The notes beneath the pieces are model-generated. The model was not told the DNA's origin. It was given only the letters and a program-made list of their open reading frames with translations, and did no database searches. Source: Drosophila persimilis (lineage: Eukaryota > Arthropoda > Insecta > Diptera > Drosophilidae). Taken from it: a DNA stretch of 64,000 nucleotides. This document shows positions 20,193 through 31,161 of the stretch, piece by piece. The position numbers were made by a program, and so were the translations under genes. The stretch is taken from NCBI RefSeq assembly GCF_003286085.1, contig NW_020825327.1:1-64000 (forward strand), read 5' to 3'. The stretch's first letter is position 1. Every line of letters starts with the position of its first letter.

Positions 20193-21663
20193 CTACGACG
20201 GAGCGGCTCGCGGGGAGACGAGTGTGTCGTTCGTCGTGAGCCGATGTAGATGGCGACGGTACAGTCGTGGCTGAGCGGGCTGGACGACGAGGGCGGCGTT
20301 TGGCATGGTTCGATTTAGATGGCGACGATGCTCCCGAGGCTGAGCGGGCTGGACGACGAGACGTGGGTACGTGGGTACGTGGAGTAGCGTCTGGTTGTTC
20401 TTGCCGGAGTGTTGGTGAGCCAGGCAGTTCCCGCAATACTGGTTGATAACGACAAGTCTCTCTTCGGGGCTCAGGAGAAGAAATTGGTGGTAGGTCCGTA
20501 GCGGATGGACTCCTTGGCAGATTCGGCAACGGTAGGAGCCAATTTCCCGAGCACGTCGGTTCTCCCTGGTGCGGTTGGCGCGGGGACGTGGGGCCATATC
20601 TGGGTGCGGAGAACTAAGTTGAAATAAAGGCGACGAAGACACATTAGTAACTATCTTGGAACGGGTGAGAGGCACATTTAAGACATTGGAAATTGCCGCC
20701 CGGTTACATAGTCTGGTGAGGCTATGTTGATCTAAGGACGGAGCTTTCATCCAGTGCATATTTTGGAAATATTTCCGTCGGTCAGGAAACCGTTCGAGAA
20801 CTTCTGCGGAGGGAGCTGGAAGGAAATTGCTGTCGTAAAAAGACCCCGAGTCTTCTACCAGTGTGATAGGTCGTCTGGAAATTTTACTCGAGAACGATGA
20901 GATTTGATTCATCACCTGAGGCACTGGACCTGTGAGTACCCAGCCGAAAATGGTCTCCTGCCCGAGGAGAGCCACAGATGTTGGTCAGTGAGCCACTTAA
21001 CTGAATGGACGGAAGGATATCCGCTCCAATCAGGACATCTATTTGTGAACTCTCATAGAAGGTCGGATCCGCCCATGAGATTTTCGGCAGGTCTCTCAAG
21101 AACCCTTCAGAGATCGGATGCGATGGAATATTTGCGGCCAATTCCGGAATAACATAGGCTGTGGCATTTAGTTGTAAGCCCGGCTTAGTCGGAGAACGGA
21201 TGGAAAAACAGCAGAGCTTCTTTGACTGAGCGGATACGGCATTATTTAGGCCGGAGACCTGTGCCTGGATACGTTGGAATGGCAATTTGATCATGTCCAC
21301 AAGACGTTCTGTAATGAACGTCGCCTCTGAGCCAGAGTCGATCAGAGCGCGGGCGTGGAAAGTTTTTCCCAGGTGGCAAATATTAACGATGGCCGTGCCT
21401 AGGAGGACAGCACTCGTGCCGGAGGCGAAATACGACTGAACGTTTGGCTGGGCTTCGGACGAACTTGGATTTTGTACGCTTGGTACTCGTAGATGTAGCT
21501 CGGGCCACGGTGAGGAATTTTGTGCAGTTGTGGAAATCGCCTCGCTGGAGTTTGCTGGATTGCTACGGTGTAGAAGCGTATGGCGCCGGTCTCCACAAAT
21601 TATACAATTGTGGGCGCTTTGGCATGCTCGTATCTGGTGGCCCTTGCAAAGCAGTTCAAACAA
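20193..21663 (-). pseudogene. BEL protease and zinc-finger frame, unit 3
   Basis: Same content as the 490-codon frame of unit 2, split into 20884-21663 (protease with DSGSEATF and LIGADI) and 20193-20975 (FGWVLTG, then the CRICQGVH zinc-finger cassette). The split comes from the unit-specific 2-bp deletion near 20965. The Ser/Pro-rich alternative frame is at 19855-20529. Confidence 0.8.
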
Positions 21664-22886
21664 AGCTGCTTTTGCTTAATGTAGTCGGAGCGAGCGCCAG
21701 CGGGCATTTGAAGGAAGTAAGGGCATAACCGGATTGGATGATACTCTTTGGAGCAGAGATCACACGTACTCCTCGTTTGATTCACTGTGGTCTCGAACGA
21801 GTGGGCACTCCTAGGATAAGGACTTCCTTGAGACCGAAACGGATTGCTTCTCGAATTGTCTGAAGTGCGTATGCTCGCCCTGGAGTGGGCCTGAGTCTCC
21901 ATGCCTGGATGGTCGTCCTCGGTCACTTCGAGAGACAGGTACCGCTCCGCCAGGAATTTGACCATGGCGTGCCAGGTGGGAATTTTGGACTTGTGCGTCA
22001 CGGATTGCTCCCAAAGCTCTCAGGTCGTCTTTGGCAGCTTAGCGGAAATGAGGTGTCTGTGGAGACCTCGGAATGGGTGAGTGTCGTGAGGCACTTGTGG
22101 ACGGCCCTGTGGAGCTCTTTTAGCGCTGCTGCTGACTCGGTACGGATTTGGGGCAGACTGAAAAGGATCTTCAGCTGGGCCTTGAGTATCAGCCTCTTGT
22201 TTTGGAAACGCTCACGGAGGGTCTTCCATGCGGACGCGAAACCCTCGTTGGTAAGTGGAGCCTGTGCCACTATGTCGTAGGCTTCACCGCTGGTCTTTTT
22301 GTTGAGGTGGAACAGTTTTTCCACTGGAGCCAACTTTGGGTTTTCTATGTAGATGGCGGTAAACAGGTTTCGGAACGTGGGCCACTGCTGGTAGTCCCCA
22401 CTGAAAACTTCAGTGTCACATGGAGGGAGGCGGCAACCGCCGGAAGTCGGCACTTGAACGGCCAGTTGCGGCGTGTGAGGGACAGTCGGGTGCTCTAGCT
22501 GATCGTTCAGTTCGGCCAGGCATTGCGCGTAGACTTCGGAGTTGTTCTCGATGGACTTGGGAGAGCGAGCGGGTTGGTGTGCTAGCATCTGGAGCGCTGA
22601 GCTTCTGGTCGAAGCGGGTCAGTCTGCTTGCAGCCAAGGCAAACTTAAACTGTGCGGAACTGGCGGCCATAGTGCTAGGAGCCGTGCGAGGGACTCCCGA
22701 GGGGAGCAACAAATCCTCGAAGGCATGTGGTGCGTGAGCCCTGGACGTGGTCGGACCTCGCTCAGCTGGGGCCGGACGGGAAGATGTGGGCGTAGTGACT
22801 GAGCCGTTGGAGCTGGGTGGATGGGTCAAACTCAGCGAACACAACCGCTTAAACTTCTTGCGAGATTTCTTCTCAACAGTGGGCAT
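21600..22886 (-). pseudogene. BEL gag, unit 3
   Basis: Frames 22416-22886, 21998-22588 and 21600-22001 correspond one to one to those of unit 2, with the same two breaks and the same 28-bp deletion. One substitution (Ser to Phe near 22650) distinguishes the N-terminal frame. Confidence 0.83.
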
Positions 22887-24648
22887 GTTTTGCTGATGGA
22901 TCTGCGATAACGCGTATTAGAGTCGCAAAGGTAGGTGAGCGGAAATGGCGACGTGGAAGTTCAGAACTACGAACCGTGGATATGTGGTTTTGGTGGAATT
23001 TATAGCGAGTATTTAAATTATGGAAATAGTACACCGTGGCCGGAATACATAGATATAAATACTACGATCAACAAACAAATGTCTAACCAAGAACGAAAAT
23101 TGAGGATGGACGATAATATTGAGGCACGAGGTACCAATATACCAAAATACCAATGTATAGAGTCGGTTGAAAACAATATACTCTCGAAATGCAGGGTAGC
23201 GCGTCACTTGGCGTTCCGTTACGGTCAAGCGCGGCACCGAAAAATATTCTCCCCACAACTACAACGCAGGCAAACGGTGGAGAAGCGAAAGCGAAAAGAA
23301 AAACGAAAAGAATGCACCGCTGCTGCTGCTTGTATGTGTGTATGTATAGCTGTAAGTGCTATGTACCGCGGCTTGGGTTGAAGAGATGTCAAACAACGGG
23401 TAAAACGGTGGATAACCGTTTTATATACAATATGTATATTATACAGATGTGCAAGAATATGCTAACTTAAAATGCGTACGTATAGATATGTAAGATAAAT
23501 ACATATGTGTGGGATTTAGTGGGAAACCACAGAGGGCAACAGAGTCTGTAGAGATAACAGAACAAGTAACAGAGAGAGAGACTAGAAGCGGCCGTCGAAC
23601 AAAGAGAGGAGAGAAAACAGCCTCAACGATCGACGCCATTTAATTATCTGTATTAATCAAAATATACTTAAAGCACAGCGACCATTGTAATCATAACTAA
23701 TCTTAAATAACATTCATAAATAAAGACTAATTATAATAAAACCTGGCGTCCTGGACTAAGTACAACTACGGAAAATCCGGGGCCACATATGTATGTGCCG
23801 TATGTATGGATCGTTATTTTGTTGGTAGTATAATTAGTTGAATAAGGAGGCGCAGTGATTTGTTATTTTATTTCCTTATAAAACCGACAAACTATGGAAC
23901 GTTGAGCAGGCACGGAATAAACAACAAAAATAATTGCAAGAATATGCCTTTATGTTTGTTGCCAGCCGCTTGGATTGCGTTGCGATGTGTACATACATGT
24001 ATGTATGTATGTTAGCAACGAAAGCTCAGCTGGTAGCTGGGAGAGGTAAGAATATTATTTACACTGGATCGGAAGGAGTTAGCTCGGATCAAATTAAAAC
24101 TTTGGAGAAGTAGGAGGCCACAACCGTTGACAGAACGAGGTATGGTTTAATTTGGAGCTAGAGCGAGAAATAAATACATATGTATACATACATATGCCAC
24201 TGCACTGTTGTTAGGCACAATCGAAGACTACTTATCTTGAACTTGGAACGATCCGCCGATGCTGGCTGGGGTGAGATTCTCCTTATGGGGAAGGCGAAGA
24301 TCCGGCTCGTAGGACCAATGTTTGTAGTGGGGCGGATCGAGGTTCAATTATCCAACGGCGAGGTGTATGTTCCAGTTTAAAGTCCTAGCAGTCGTCACAG
24401 AAAGGAAAGGCCGATGGGTTTCGTTGTATGTACATATATATATATGTTCATGTAGTTATTGGGTATTCGCGCGGTATGTCGACAGGTTGAAGCGGGGGTG
24501 AAAACGTAACTAACTAACTCTATGCTTTATGATGCTTTTGCTGCCGTGAGCGCCGAGTGGATCGTGGATTGTGGATCCGAGCGCCCCTCCGAGCGCGCGA
24601 GAGCGAGTTGGCACAGTGCGCGGAAATTGTTTACTGCTGGCCTGAACA
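22887..24648 (-). repeat. BEL LTR plus leader between units 3 and 4
   Basis: Equivalent of 18230-19993; LTR terminus at 24648. Near-identical in sequence, with a shorter TA run at the anchor (about 24433-24445). Confidence 0.7.
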
Positions 24649-26312
24649 TCCTCCCCCCCCTTGCAGAATTGCAAAGTATAATGGGGTGGCCTATGGCTGG
24701 GCGTACGCCCCGGACCCGATTCATCCCAAAAAAAAAGCTCTGGACTTGACAAGGACGTCGACTCAGTGTCGCTCCACGGTCGGATAGGCGTGAGGATGCG
24801 CAAAACGGGGGTTGCTCTTGAGGAATCTGTGGATGGCGCCGTGGGTCCTACGACGGAGCGGCTCGCGGGGAGACGAGTGTGTCGTTCGTCGTGAGCCGAT
24901 GTAGATGGCGACGGTACAGTCGTGGCTGAGCGGGCTGGACGACGAGGGCGGCGTTTGGCATGGTTCGATTTAGATGGCGACGATGCTCCCGAGGCTGAGC
25001 GGGCTGGACGACGAGACGTGGGTACGTGGAGTAGCGTCTGGTTGTTCTTGCCGGAGTGTTGGTGAGCCAGGCAGTTCCCGCAATACTGGTTGATAACGAC
25101 AAGTCTCTCTTCGGGGCTCAGGAGAAGAAATTGGTGGTAGGTCCGTAGCGGATGGACTCCTTGGCAGATTCGGCAACGGTAGGAGCCAATTTCCCGAGCA
25201 CGTCGGTTCTCCCTGGTGCGGTTGGCGCGGGGACGTGGGGCCATATCTGGGTGCGGAGAACTAAGTTGAAATAAAGGCGACGAAGACACATTAGTAACTA
25301 TCTTGGAACGGGTGAGAGGCACATTTAAGACATTGGAAATTGCCGCCCGGTTACATAGTCTGGTGAGGCTATGTTGATCTAAGGACGGAGCTTTCATCCA
25401 GTGCATATTTTGGAAATATTTCCGTCGGTCAGGAAACCGTTCGAGAACTTCTGCGGAGGGAGCTGGAAGGAAATTGCTGTCGTAAAAAGACCCCGAGTCT
25501 TCTACCAGTGTGATAGGTCGTCTGGAAATTTTACTCGAGAACGATGAGATTTGATTCATCACCTGAGGCACTGGACCTGTGAGTACCCAGCCGAAAATGG
25601 TCTCCTGCCCGAGGAGAGAGCCACAGATGTTGGTCAGTGAGCCACTTAACTGAATGGACGGAAGGATATCCGCTCCAATCAGGACATCTATTTGTGAACT
25701 CTCATAGAAGGTCGGATCCGCCCATGAGATTTTCGGCAGGTCTCTCAAGAACCCTTCAGAGATCGGATGCGATGGAATATTTGCGGCCAATTCCGGAATA
25801 ACATAGGCTGTGGCATTTAGTTGTAAGCCCGGCTTAGTCGGAGAACGGATGGAAAAACAGCAGAGCTTCTTTGACTGAGCGGATACGGCATTATTTAGGC
25901 CGGAGACCTGTGCCTGGATACGTTGGAATGGCAATTTGATCATGTCCACAAGACGTTCTGTAATGAACGTCGCCTCTGAGCCAGAGTCGATCAGAGCGCG
26001 GGCGTGGAAAGTTTTTCCCAGGTGGCAAATATTAACGATGGCCGTGCCTAGGAGGACAGCACTCGTGCCGGAGGCGAAATACGACTGAACGTTTGGCTGG
26101 GCTTCGGACGAACTTGGATTTTGTACGCTTGGTACTCGTAGATGTAGCTCGGGCCACGGTGAGGAATTTTGTGCAGTTGTGGAAATCGCCTCGCTGGAGT
26201 TTGCTGGATTGCTACGGTGTAGAAGCGTATGGCGCCGGTCTCCACAAATTATACAATTGTGGGCGCTTTGGCATGCTCGTATCTGGTGGCCCTTGCAAAG
26301 CAGTTCAAACAA
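24510..26312 (-). CDS. BEL-derived 600-codon frame, protease plus zinc-finger plus Ser/Pro tail
   Basis: Longest open frame of the array. It runs from the nucleocapsid (CIICGDRRH) through protease (Asp 109 in DSGSEATF), LIGADI, FGWVLTG, the CRICQGVH/CGNCL zinc-finger-like cassette and the Arg/Ser/Pro-rich tail into the LTR. The last two parts are in different frames in units 2 and 3; loss of one 8-bp repeat near 25022 joins them here. No polymerase is present. Whether it is translated is unknown, since the upstream gag is broken. It may be an accidental frame in a dead element. Confidence 0.6.
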   Translation of the reverse strand: MFELLCKGHQIRACQSAHNCIICGDRRHTLLHRSNPANSSEAISTTAQNSSPWPELHLRVPSVQNPSSSEAQPNVQSYFASGTSAVLLGTAIVNICHLGKTFHARALIDSGSEATFITERLVDMIKLPFQRIQAQVSGLNNAVSAQSKKLCCFSIRSPTKPGLQLNATAYVIPELAANIPSHPISEGFLRDLPKISWADPTFYESSQIDVLIGADILPSIQLSGSLTNICGSLLGQETIFGWVLTGPVPQVMNQISSFSSKISRRPITLVEDSGSFYDSNFLPAPSAEVLERFPDRRKYFQNMHWMKAPSLDQHSLTRLCNRAAISNVLNVPLTRSKIVTNVSSSPLFQLSSPHPDMAPRPRANRTRENRRAREIGSYRCRICQGVHPLRTYHQFLLLSPEERLVVINQYCGNCLAHQHSGKNNQTLLHVPTSRRPARSASGASSPSKSNHAKRRPRRPARSATTVPSPSTSAHDERHTRLPASRSVVGPTAPSTDSSRATPVLRILTPIRPWSDTESTSLSSPELFFWDESGPGRTPSHRPPHYTLQFCKGGEDVQASSKQFPRTVPTRSRALGGALGSTIHDPLGAHGSKSIIKHRVS

Positions 26313-27535
26313 AGCTGCTTTTGCTTAATGTAGTCGGAGCGAGCGCCAGCGGGCATTTGAAGGAAGTAAGGGCATAACCGGATTGGATGATACTCTTTGG
26401 AGCAGAGATCACACGTACTCCTCGTTTGATTCACTGTGGTCTCGAACGAGTGGGCACTCCTAGGATAAGGACTTCCTTGAGACCGAAACGGATTGCTTCT
26501 CGAATTGTCTGAAGTGCGTATGCTCGCCCTGGAGTGGGCCTGAGTCTCCATGCCTGGATGGTCGTCCTCGGTCACTTCGAGAGACAGGTACCGCTCCGCC
26601 AGGAATTTGACCATGGCGTGCCAGGTGGGAATTTTGGACTTGTGCGTCACGGATTGCTCCCAAAGCTCTCAGGTCGTCTTTGGCAGCTTAGCGGAAATGA
26701 GGTGTCTGTGGAGACCTCGGAATGGGTGAGTGTCGTGAGGCACTTGTGGACGGCCCTGTGGAGCTCTTTTAGCGCTGCTGCTGACTCGGTACGGATTTGG
26801 GGCAGACTGAAAAGGATCTTCAGCTGGGCCTTGAGTATCAGCCTCTTGTTTTGGAAACGCTCACGGAGGGTCTTCCATGCGGACGCGAAACCCTCGTTGG
26901 TAAGTGGAGCCTGTGCCACTATGTCGTAGGCTTCACCGCTGGTCTTTTTGTTGAGGTGGAACAGTTTTTCCACTGGAGCCAACTTTGGGTTTTCTATGTA
27001 GATGGCGGTAAACAGGTTTCGGAACGTGGGCCACTGCTGGTAGTCCCCACTGAAAACTTCAGTGTCACATGGAGGGAGGCGGCAACCGCCGGAAGTCGGC
27101 ACTTGAACGGCCAGTTGCGGCGTGTGAGGGACAGTCGGGTGCTCTAGCTGATCGTTCAGTTCGGCCAGGCATTGCGCGTAGACTTCGGAGTTGTTCTCGA
27201 TGGACTTGGGAGAGCGAGCGGGTTGGTGTGCTAGCATCTGGAGCGCTGAGCTTCTGGTCGAAGCGGGTCAGTCTGCTTGCAGCCAAGGCAAACTTAGACT
27301 GTGCGGAACTGGCGGCCATAGTGCTAGGAGCCGTGCGAGGGACTCCCGAGGGGAGCAACAAATCCTCGAAGGCATGTGGTGCGTGAGCCCTGGACGTGGT
27401 CGGACCTCGCTCAGCTGGGGCCGGACGGGAAGATGTGGGCGTAGTGACTGAGCCGTTGGAGCTGGGTGGATGGGTCAAACTCAGCGAACACAACCGCTTA
27501 AACTTCTTGCGAGATTTCTTCTCAACAGTGGGCAT
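26249..27535 (-). pseudogene. BEL gag, unit 4
   Basis: Frames 27065-27535, 26647-27237 and 26249-26650, equivalent to units 2 and 3 and with the same inactivating breaks. Confidence 0.83.
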
Positions 27536-29334
27536 GTTTTGCTGATGGATCTGCGATAACGCGTATTAGAGTCGCAAAGGTAGGTGAGCGGAAATGGCGA
27601 CGTGGAAGTTCAGAACTACGAACCGTGGATATGTGGTTTTGGTGGAATTTATAGCGAGTATTTAAATTATGGAAATAGTACACCGTGGCCGGAATACATA
27701 GATATAAATACTACGATCAACAAACAAATGTCTAACCAAGAACGAAAATTGAGGATGGACGATAATATTGAGGCACGAGGTATCAATATACCAAAATACC
27801 AATGTATAGAGACGGTTGAAAACAATATACTCTCGAAATGCAGGGTAGCGCGTCACTTGGCGTTCCGTTACGGTCAAGCGCGGCACCGAAAAATATTCTC
27901 CCCACAACTACAACGCAGGCAAACGGTGGAGAAGCGAAAGCGAAAAGAAAAACGAAAAGAATGCACCGCTGCTGCTGCTTGTATGTGTGTATGTATAGCT
28001 GTAAGTGCTATGTACCGCGGCTTGGGTTGAAGAGATGTCAAACAACGGGTAAAACGGTGGATAACCGTTTTATATACAATATGTATATTATACAGATGTG
28101 CAAGAATATGCTAACTTAAAATGCGTACGTATAGATATGTAAGATAAATACATATGTGTGGGATTTAGTGGGAAACCACAGAGGGCAACAGAGTCTGTAG
28201 AGATAACAGAACAAGTAACAGAGAGAGAGACTAGAAGCGGCCGTCGAACAAAGAGAGGAGAGAAAACAGCCTCAACGATCGACGCCATTTAATTATCTGT
28301 ATTAATCAAAATATACTTAAAGCACAGCGACCATTGTAATCATAACTAATCTTAAATAACATTCATAAATAAAGACTAATTATAATAAAACCTGGCGTCC
28401 TGGACTAAGTACAACTACGGAAAATCCGGGGCCACATATGTATGTGCCGTATGTATGGATCGTTATTTTGTTGGTAGTATAATTAGTTGAATAAGGAGGC
28501 GCAGTGATTTGTTATTTTATTTCCTTATAAAACCGACAAACTATGGAACGTTGAGCAGGCACGGAATAAACAACAAAAATAATTGCAAGAATATGCCTTT
28601 ATGTTTGTTGCCAGCCGCTTGGATTGCGTTGCGATGTGTACATACATGTATGTATGTATGTTAGCAACGAAAGCTCAGCTGGTAGCTGGGAGAGGTAAGA
28701 ATATTATTTACACTGGATCGGAAGGAGTTAGCTCGGATCAAATTAAAACTTTGGAGAAGTAGGAGGCCACAACCGTTGACGGAACGAGGTATGGTTTAAT
28801 TTGGAGCTAGAGCGAGAAATAAATACATATGTATACATACATATGCCACGGGAACTCGGACTGGGATGGAAAACTCGCACAAAATCACTGCACTGTTGTT
28901 AGGCACAATCGAAGACTACTTATCTTGAACTTGGAGCGATCCGCCGATGCTGGCTGGGGTGAGATTCTCCTATGGGGAAGGCGAAGATCCGGCTCGTAGG
29001 ACCAATGTTTGTAGTGGGGCGGATCGAGGTTCAATTATCCAACGGCGAGGTGTATGTTCCAGTTTAAAGTCCTAGCAGTCGTCACAGAAAGGAAAGGACG
29101 ATGGGTTTCGTTGTATGTACATATATATATTGTTCATGTAGTTATTGGGTATTCGCGCGGTATGTCGACAGGTTGAAGCGGGGGTGAAAACGTAACTAAC
29201 TAACTCTATGCCTTATGATGCTTTTGCTGCCGTGAGCGCCGAGTGGATCGTGGATTGTGGATCCGAGCGCCCCTCCGAGCGCGCGAGAGCGAGTTGGCAC
29301 AGTGCGCGGAAATTGTTTACTGCTGGCCTGAACA
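27536..29334 (-). repeat. Terminal BEL LTR plus leader, right end of array
   Basis: LTR block ending at 29334 in GGCCTGAACA, exactly the LTR terminus recognised at 15334, 19993 and 24648. There the sequence leaves the array and enters the LOA 5' region, so this edge is probably an original integration boundary. It contains the 39-bp insertion 28850-28888. Confidence 0.78.
28850..28888. repeat. 39-bp insertion private to unit 4
   Basis: Other units read ATATGCCACTGCACTG here. Unit 4 has 39 extra bases between GCCAC and TGCACTG. I find no obvious source in the window and no target duplication beyond the shared CAC. Confidence 0.7.
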
Positions 29335-29664
29335 CACGTAAGCTCAATACTCTGGTCTGAAGAGCTCGTGAGGTGGCTCAAAGGGGGCCTAGCTGAGGCC
29401 ACCGGACGGGTCGCAGGTTGCGGATAGCGAACGACCTACCTATATACTGGTCATATAGGTAGGTCAGCTCCGAAGCGGACATCCTTAGGGAGAGTACCGA
29501 AAATAAGCAGCCCCGGACAGCCAGCGGGTGTTCGCGAAGTAGCAACACTGACGATGCGCTTGTGGTGCCGCCTCGTATAAGTAGCTCACACACTACCCTA
29601 TCCCTACACACTACCTACCCACATCCCAACCCCCACATTCAGCTCACACCGGGCCGGACTTAGA
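29335..29664 (+). other. LOA 5' UTR with 12-bp hairpin
   Basis: Non-coding leader of LOA element 2. Contains a perfect inverted repeat GACCTACCTATA (29433-29444) and TATAGGTAGGTC (29454-29465) with a 9-base loop. Non-LTR elements usually carry an internal promoter near their 5' end; none can be located by eye. Confidence 0.6.
29433..29465. repeat. Perfect 12-bp inverted repeat
   Basis: GACCTACCTATA, loop TACTGGTCA, TATAGGTAGGTC. A strong potential hairpin in the LOA 5' UTR. Confidence 0.85.
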
Positions 29665-31161
29665 GTGTTATTCGACCCGTGCCGAGAGTCAGCCTGGCTG
29701 GGGGCCCGGTATATAAAACTAGCCCAGTCGTTAACGGAGAGCTCAGGGACTTGGCAGCCCCCTGTTCTAAGTATGCCTTATCCGGGAAACGTGGATCTCT
29801 GCCCGGACGGACCGTACCCCTTCTCTGCAGCTCATGGGAAAAGAATGGAAGATATGAAAAACAAACAAAATGAGTCTGGCACTCCCCAAATGCCAACAAG
29901 GAGCAATCCCAACCAGAGGAAGGCAGCGGCCCAAAGGCCTGGCCCAACCCGCAAACCAGCAGTGAAAACCTGCGCGGCGGAAGATGCTAGGGAGAGCCCA
30001 AAGGGGTCCCATCCCGGTTTCGGGGTGGGTGGTGAATTGGCTCCCAAAACCGATACCTTGGCAGAGTGGCTATGCAATCCTGCGGCTGCTCTGCCTGCTG
30101 GTAAAGTGGCGGGTGATGAGTGCCCATCTACTAGTGTCCAAGCCAAACCTTTTACATATGCCGATAGAAGGAGTGCTGGCAATATACTCCGTCGGCAGAA
30201 CGCAAGCCAGATGTCCAGCCCGACGGACAAATGGATAAAGAAGGTTGAGTGGGCCTCGAATGTGCTGCCGAACTTTGGCAAGGAAGCACCGAAGAAGGAA
30301 GCCCCTCAGCCAAAAAGACAGCGATCGCAAGAGACTCCTGGGCCAACACCGAAGCGCTCCAGAGTACTGCCTAACACATCGTTCGCGCAGAATGCCAGAG
30401 AAAGGACGCTTATTGGCGTCCTGGACAAAGGCAGCGCGGACTCCCGAATCCCTAAGAACCAGTGGAAGTGGGTGGAAGTGGGTGGAAGTGGCACTTGCCG
30501 ACCGCTGCTTCGAGCTGCTGGACATGGGCTGGTACCAGGGCTGCATAAAAATCGTAGCCTGTGAAGACGAGCGCTCCGTACAGCTGTACAAAGCAGCGGT
30601 AGCGCAAGTCGGGGATCCTACCCAGGGGCGAAGCTCGTCGCTGTAGACTGGAGCGAAGTGCCCAGTAGACCACGGGCGAGAGTCTGGGTGCCCGCCCCCA
30701 TTAAGGAGCCGGAACGCATCCCAAAAATGCTGCAATGATGCAACCCCCACCTCCCAACAGCGGACTGGAAGGAGGTCAAAGTTGAGACGACACAGGCCCC
30801 CACAAACCAGGCGGTGGTCGTCCTCAACAAAGAGTCGCTGGCCCCGATTGAGGCTGCCAAAGGCGAGCTCAATTTTGGGTTCAGCTCTGTGACCGTAAAG
30901 GTCTACAAGTCGGATGCAGCGGCCGGGGCACGTCCTGTCGACAAGCCAGTCGAGCAGGACGCTGCCTCGGAGATCGAAGCACCCGACGATCACACAGTGA
31001 CAGACCCAGAGGGCTACTCCACCGATGGCACGCTGAGATGCGACTTCGAGGCGATGTGTTGCCACGAGGAAGTCGAGGACGATCCAGATGCCGATATTAC
31101 AGTGGTGGAGAACACTAAGGATGTCCTTGAGGCTCCTTTAGATCAATCTACACCACTGTAA
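29665..31161 (+). pseudogene. LOA ORF1 (Gag-like), copy A
   Basis: ORF1 nucleic-acid-binding protein region. The frame at 29665-30564 (a downstream Met at 29773 is also possible) gives a basic, Pro/Lys-rich N-terminus and a conserved block ERTLIGVLDKGS (about 30400). At about 30467-30490 a 10-bp unit GTGGAAGTGG is present about three times and shifts the frame. The continuation is readable in the next frame (30477-30646, motif LADRCFELLDMGWYQG). The acidic C-terminus is open at 30814-31161. ORF1 overlaps the start of ORF2 (ATG 31121). Probably non-functional because of the repeat expansion. Confidence 0.75.

Larger units (their letters stand above)
19790..24444 (-). mobile_element. BEL-like array unit 3 (4655 bp)
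   Basis: Full unit nearly identical to units 2 and 4. A private 2-bp loss in the GAGAGAG run near 20965 (GGAGAGCC instead of GGAGAGAGCC) breaks the protease frame. Confidence 0.9.
24445..29130 (-). mobile_element. BEL-like array unit 4 (4686 bp)
   Basis: Full unit. Private features: one GTACGTGG repeat fewer near 25022, a 39-bp insertion at 28850-28888, and a 1-bp loss near 28971. It shares two substitutions with unit 3 in the zinc-finger region and others with unit 1 in the leader (for example GGTATCAAT near 27780), suggesting exchange between units. Confidence 0.9.
2945..29334 (-). repeat. Tandem array of RT-less BEL/Pao element, unit about 4.66 kb
   Basis: Head-to-tail array of a defective BEL/Pao element read on the minus strand. 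Measured at the common anchor TGTTCATGTAG, units start at 15131, 19790 and 24445, and a terminal piece at 29131, giving spacings of 4659, 4655 and 4686 bases. Unit 1 (2945-7571) lacks about 90 bases on its left, and its right LTR region is split by an errantivirus (7572-15123). Between consecutive internal regions there is only one LTR-plus-leader block, and the right end (29334) coincides with the LTR terminus. This is the geometry expected from LTR-LTR unequal exchange or from amplification of one-LTR circles. All units share inactivating frameshifts. Confidence 0.9.

Noticed and set aside
2945-29334. Array of about 4.66-kb units as a possible rDNA or histone-type gene cluster
   Set aside because: Units contain retroviral gag, protease and LTR sequence, and no rRNA, tRNA or histone sequence was seen.
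30070-31065. 331-codon minus-strand frame opposite LOA ORF1
   Set aside because: Antisense of the ORF1 region with no domain; it disappears where ORF1 is deleted in the other units.
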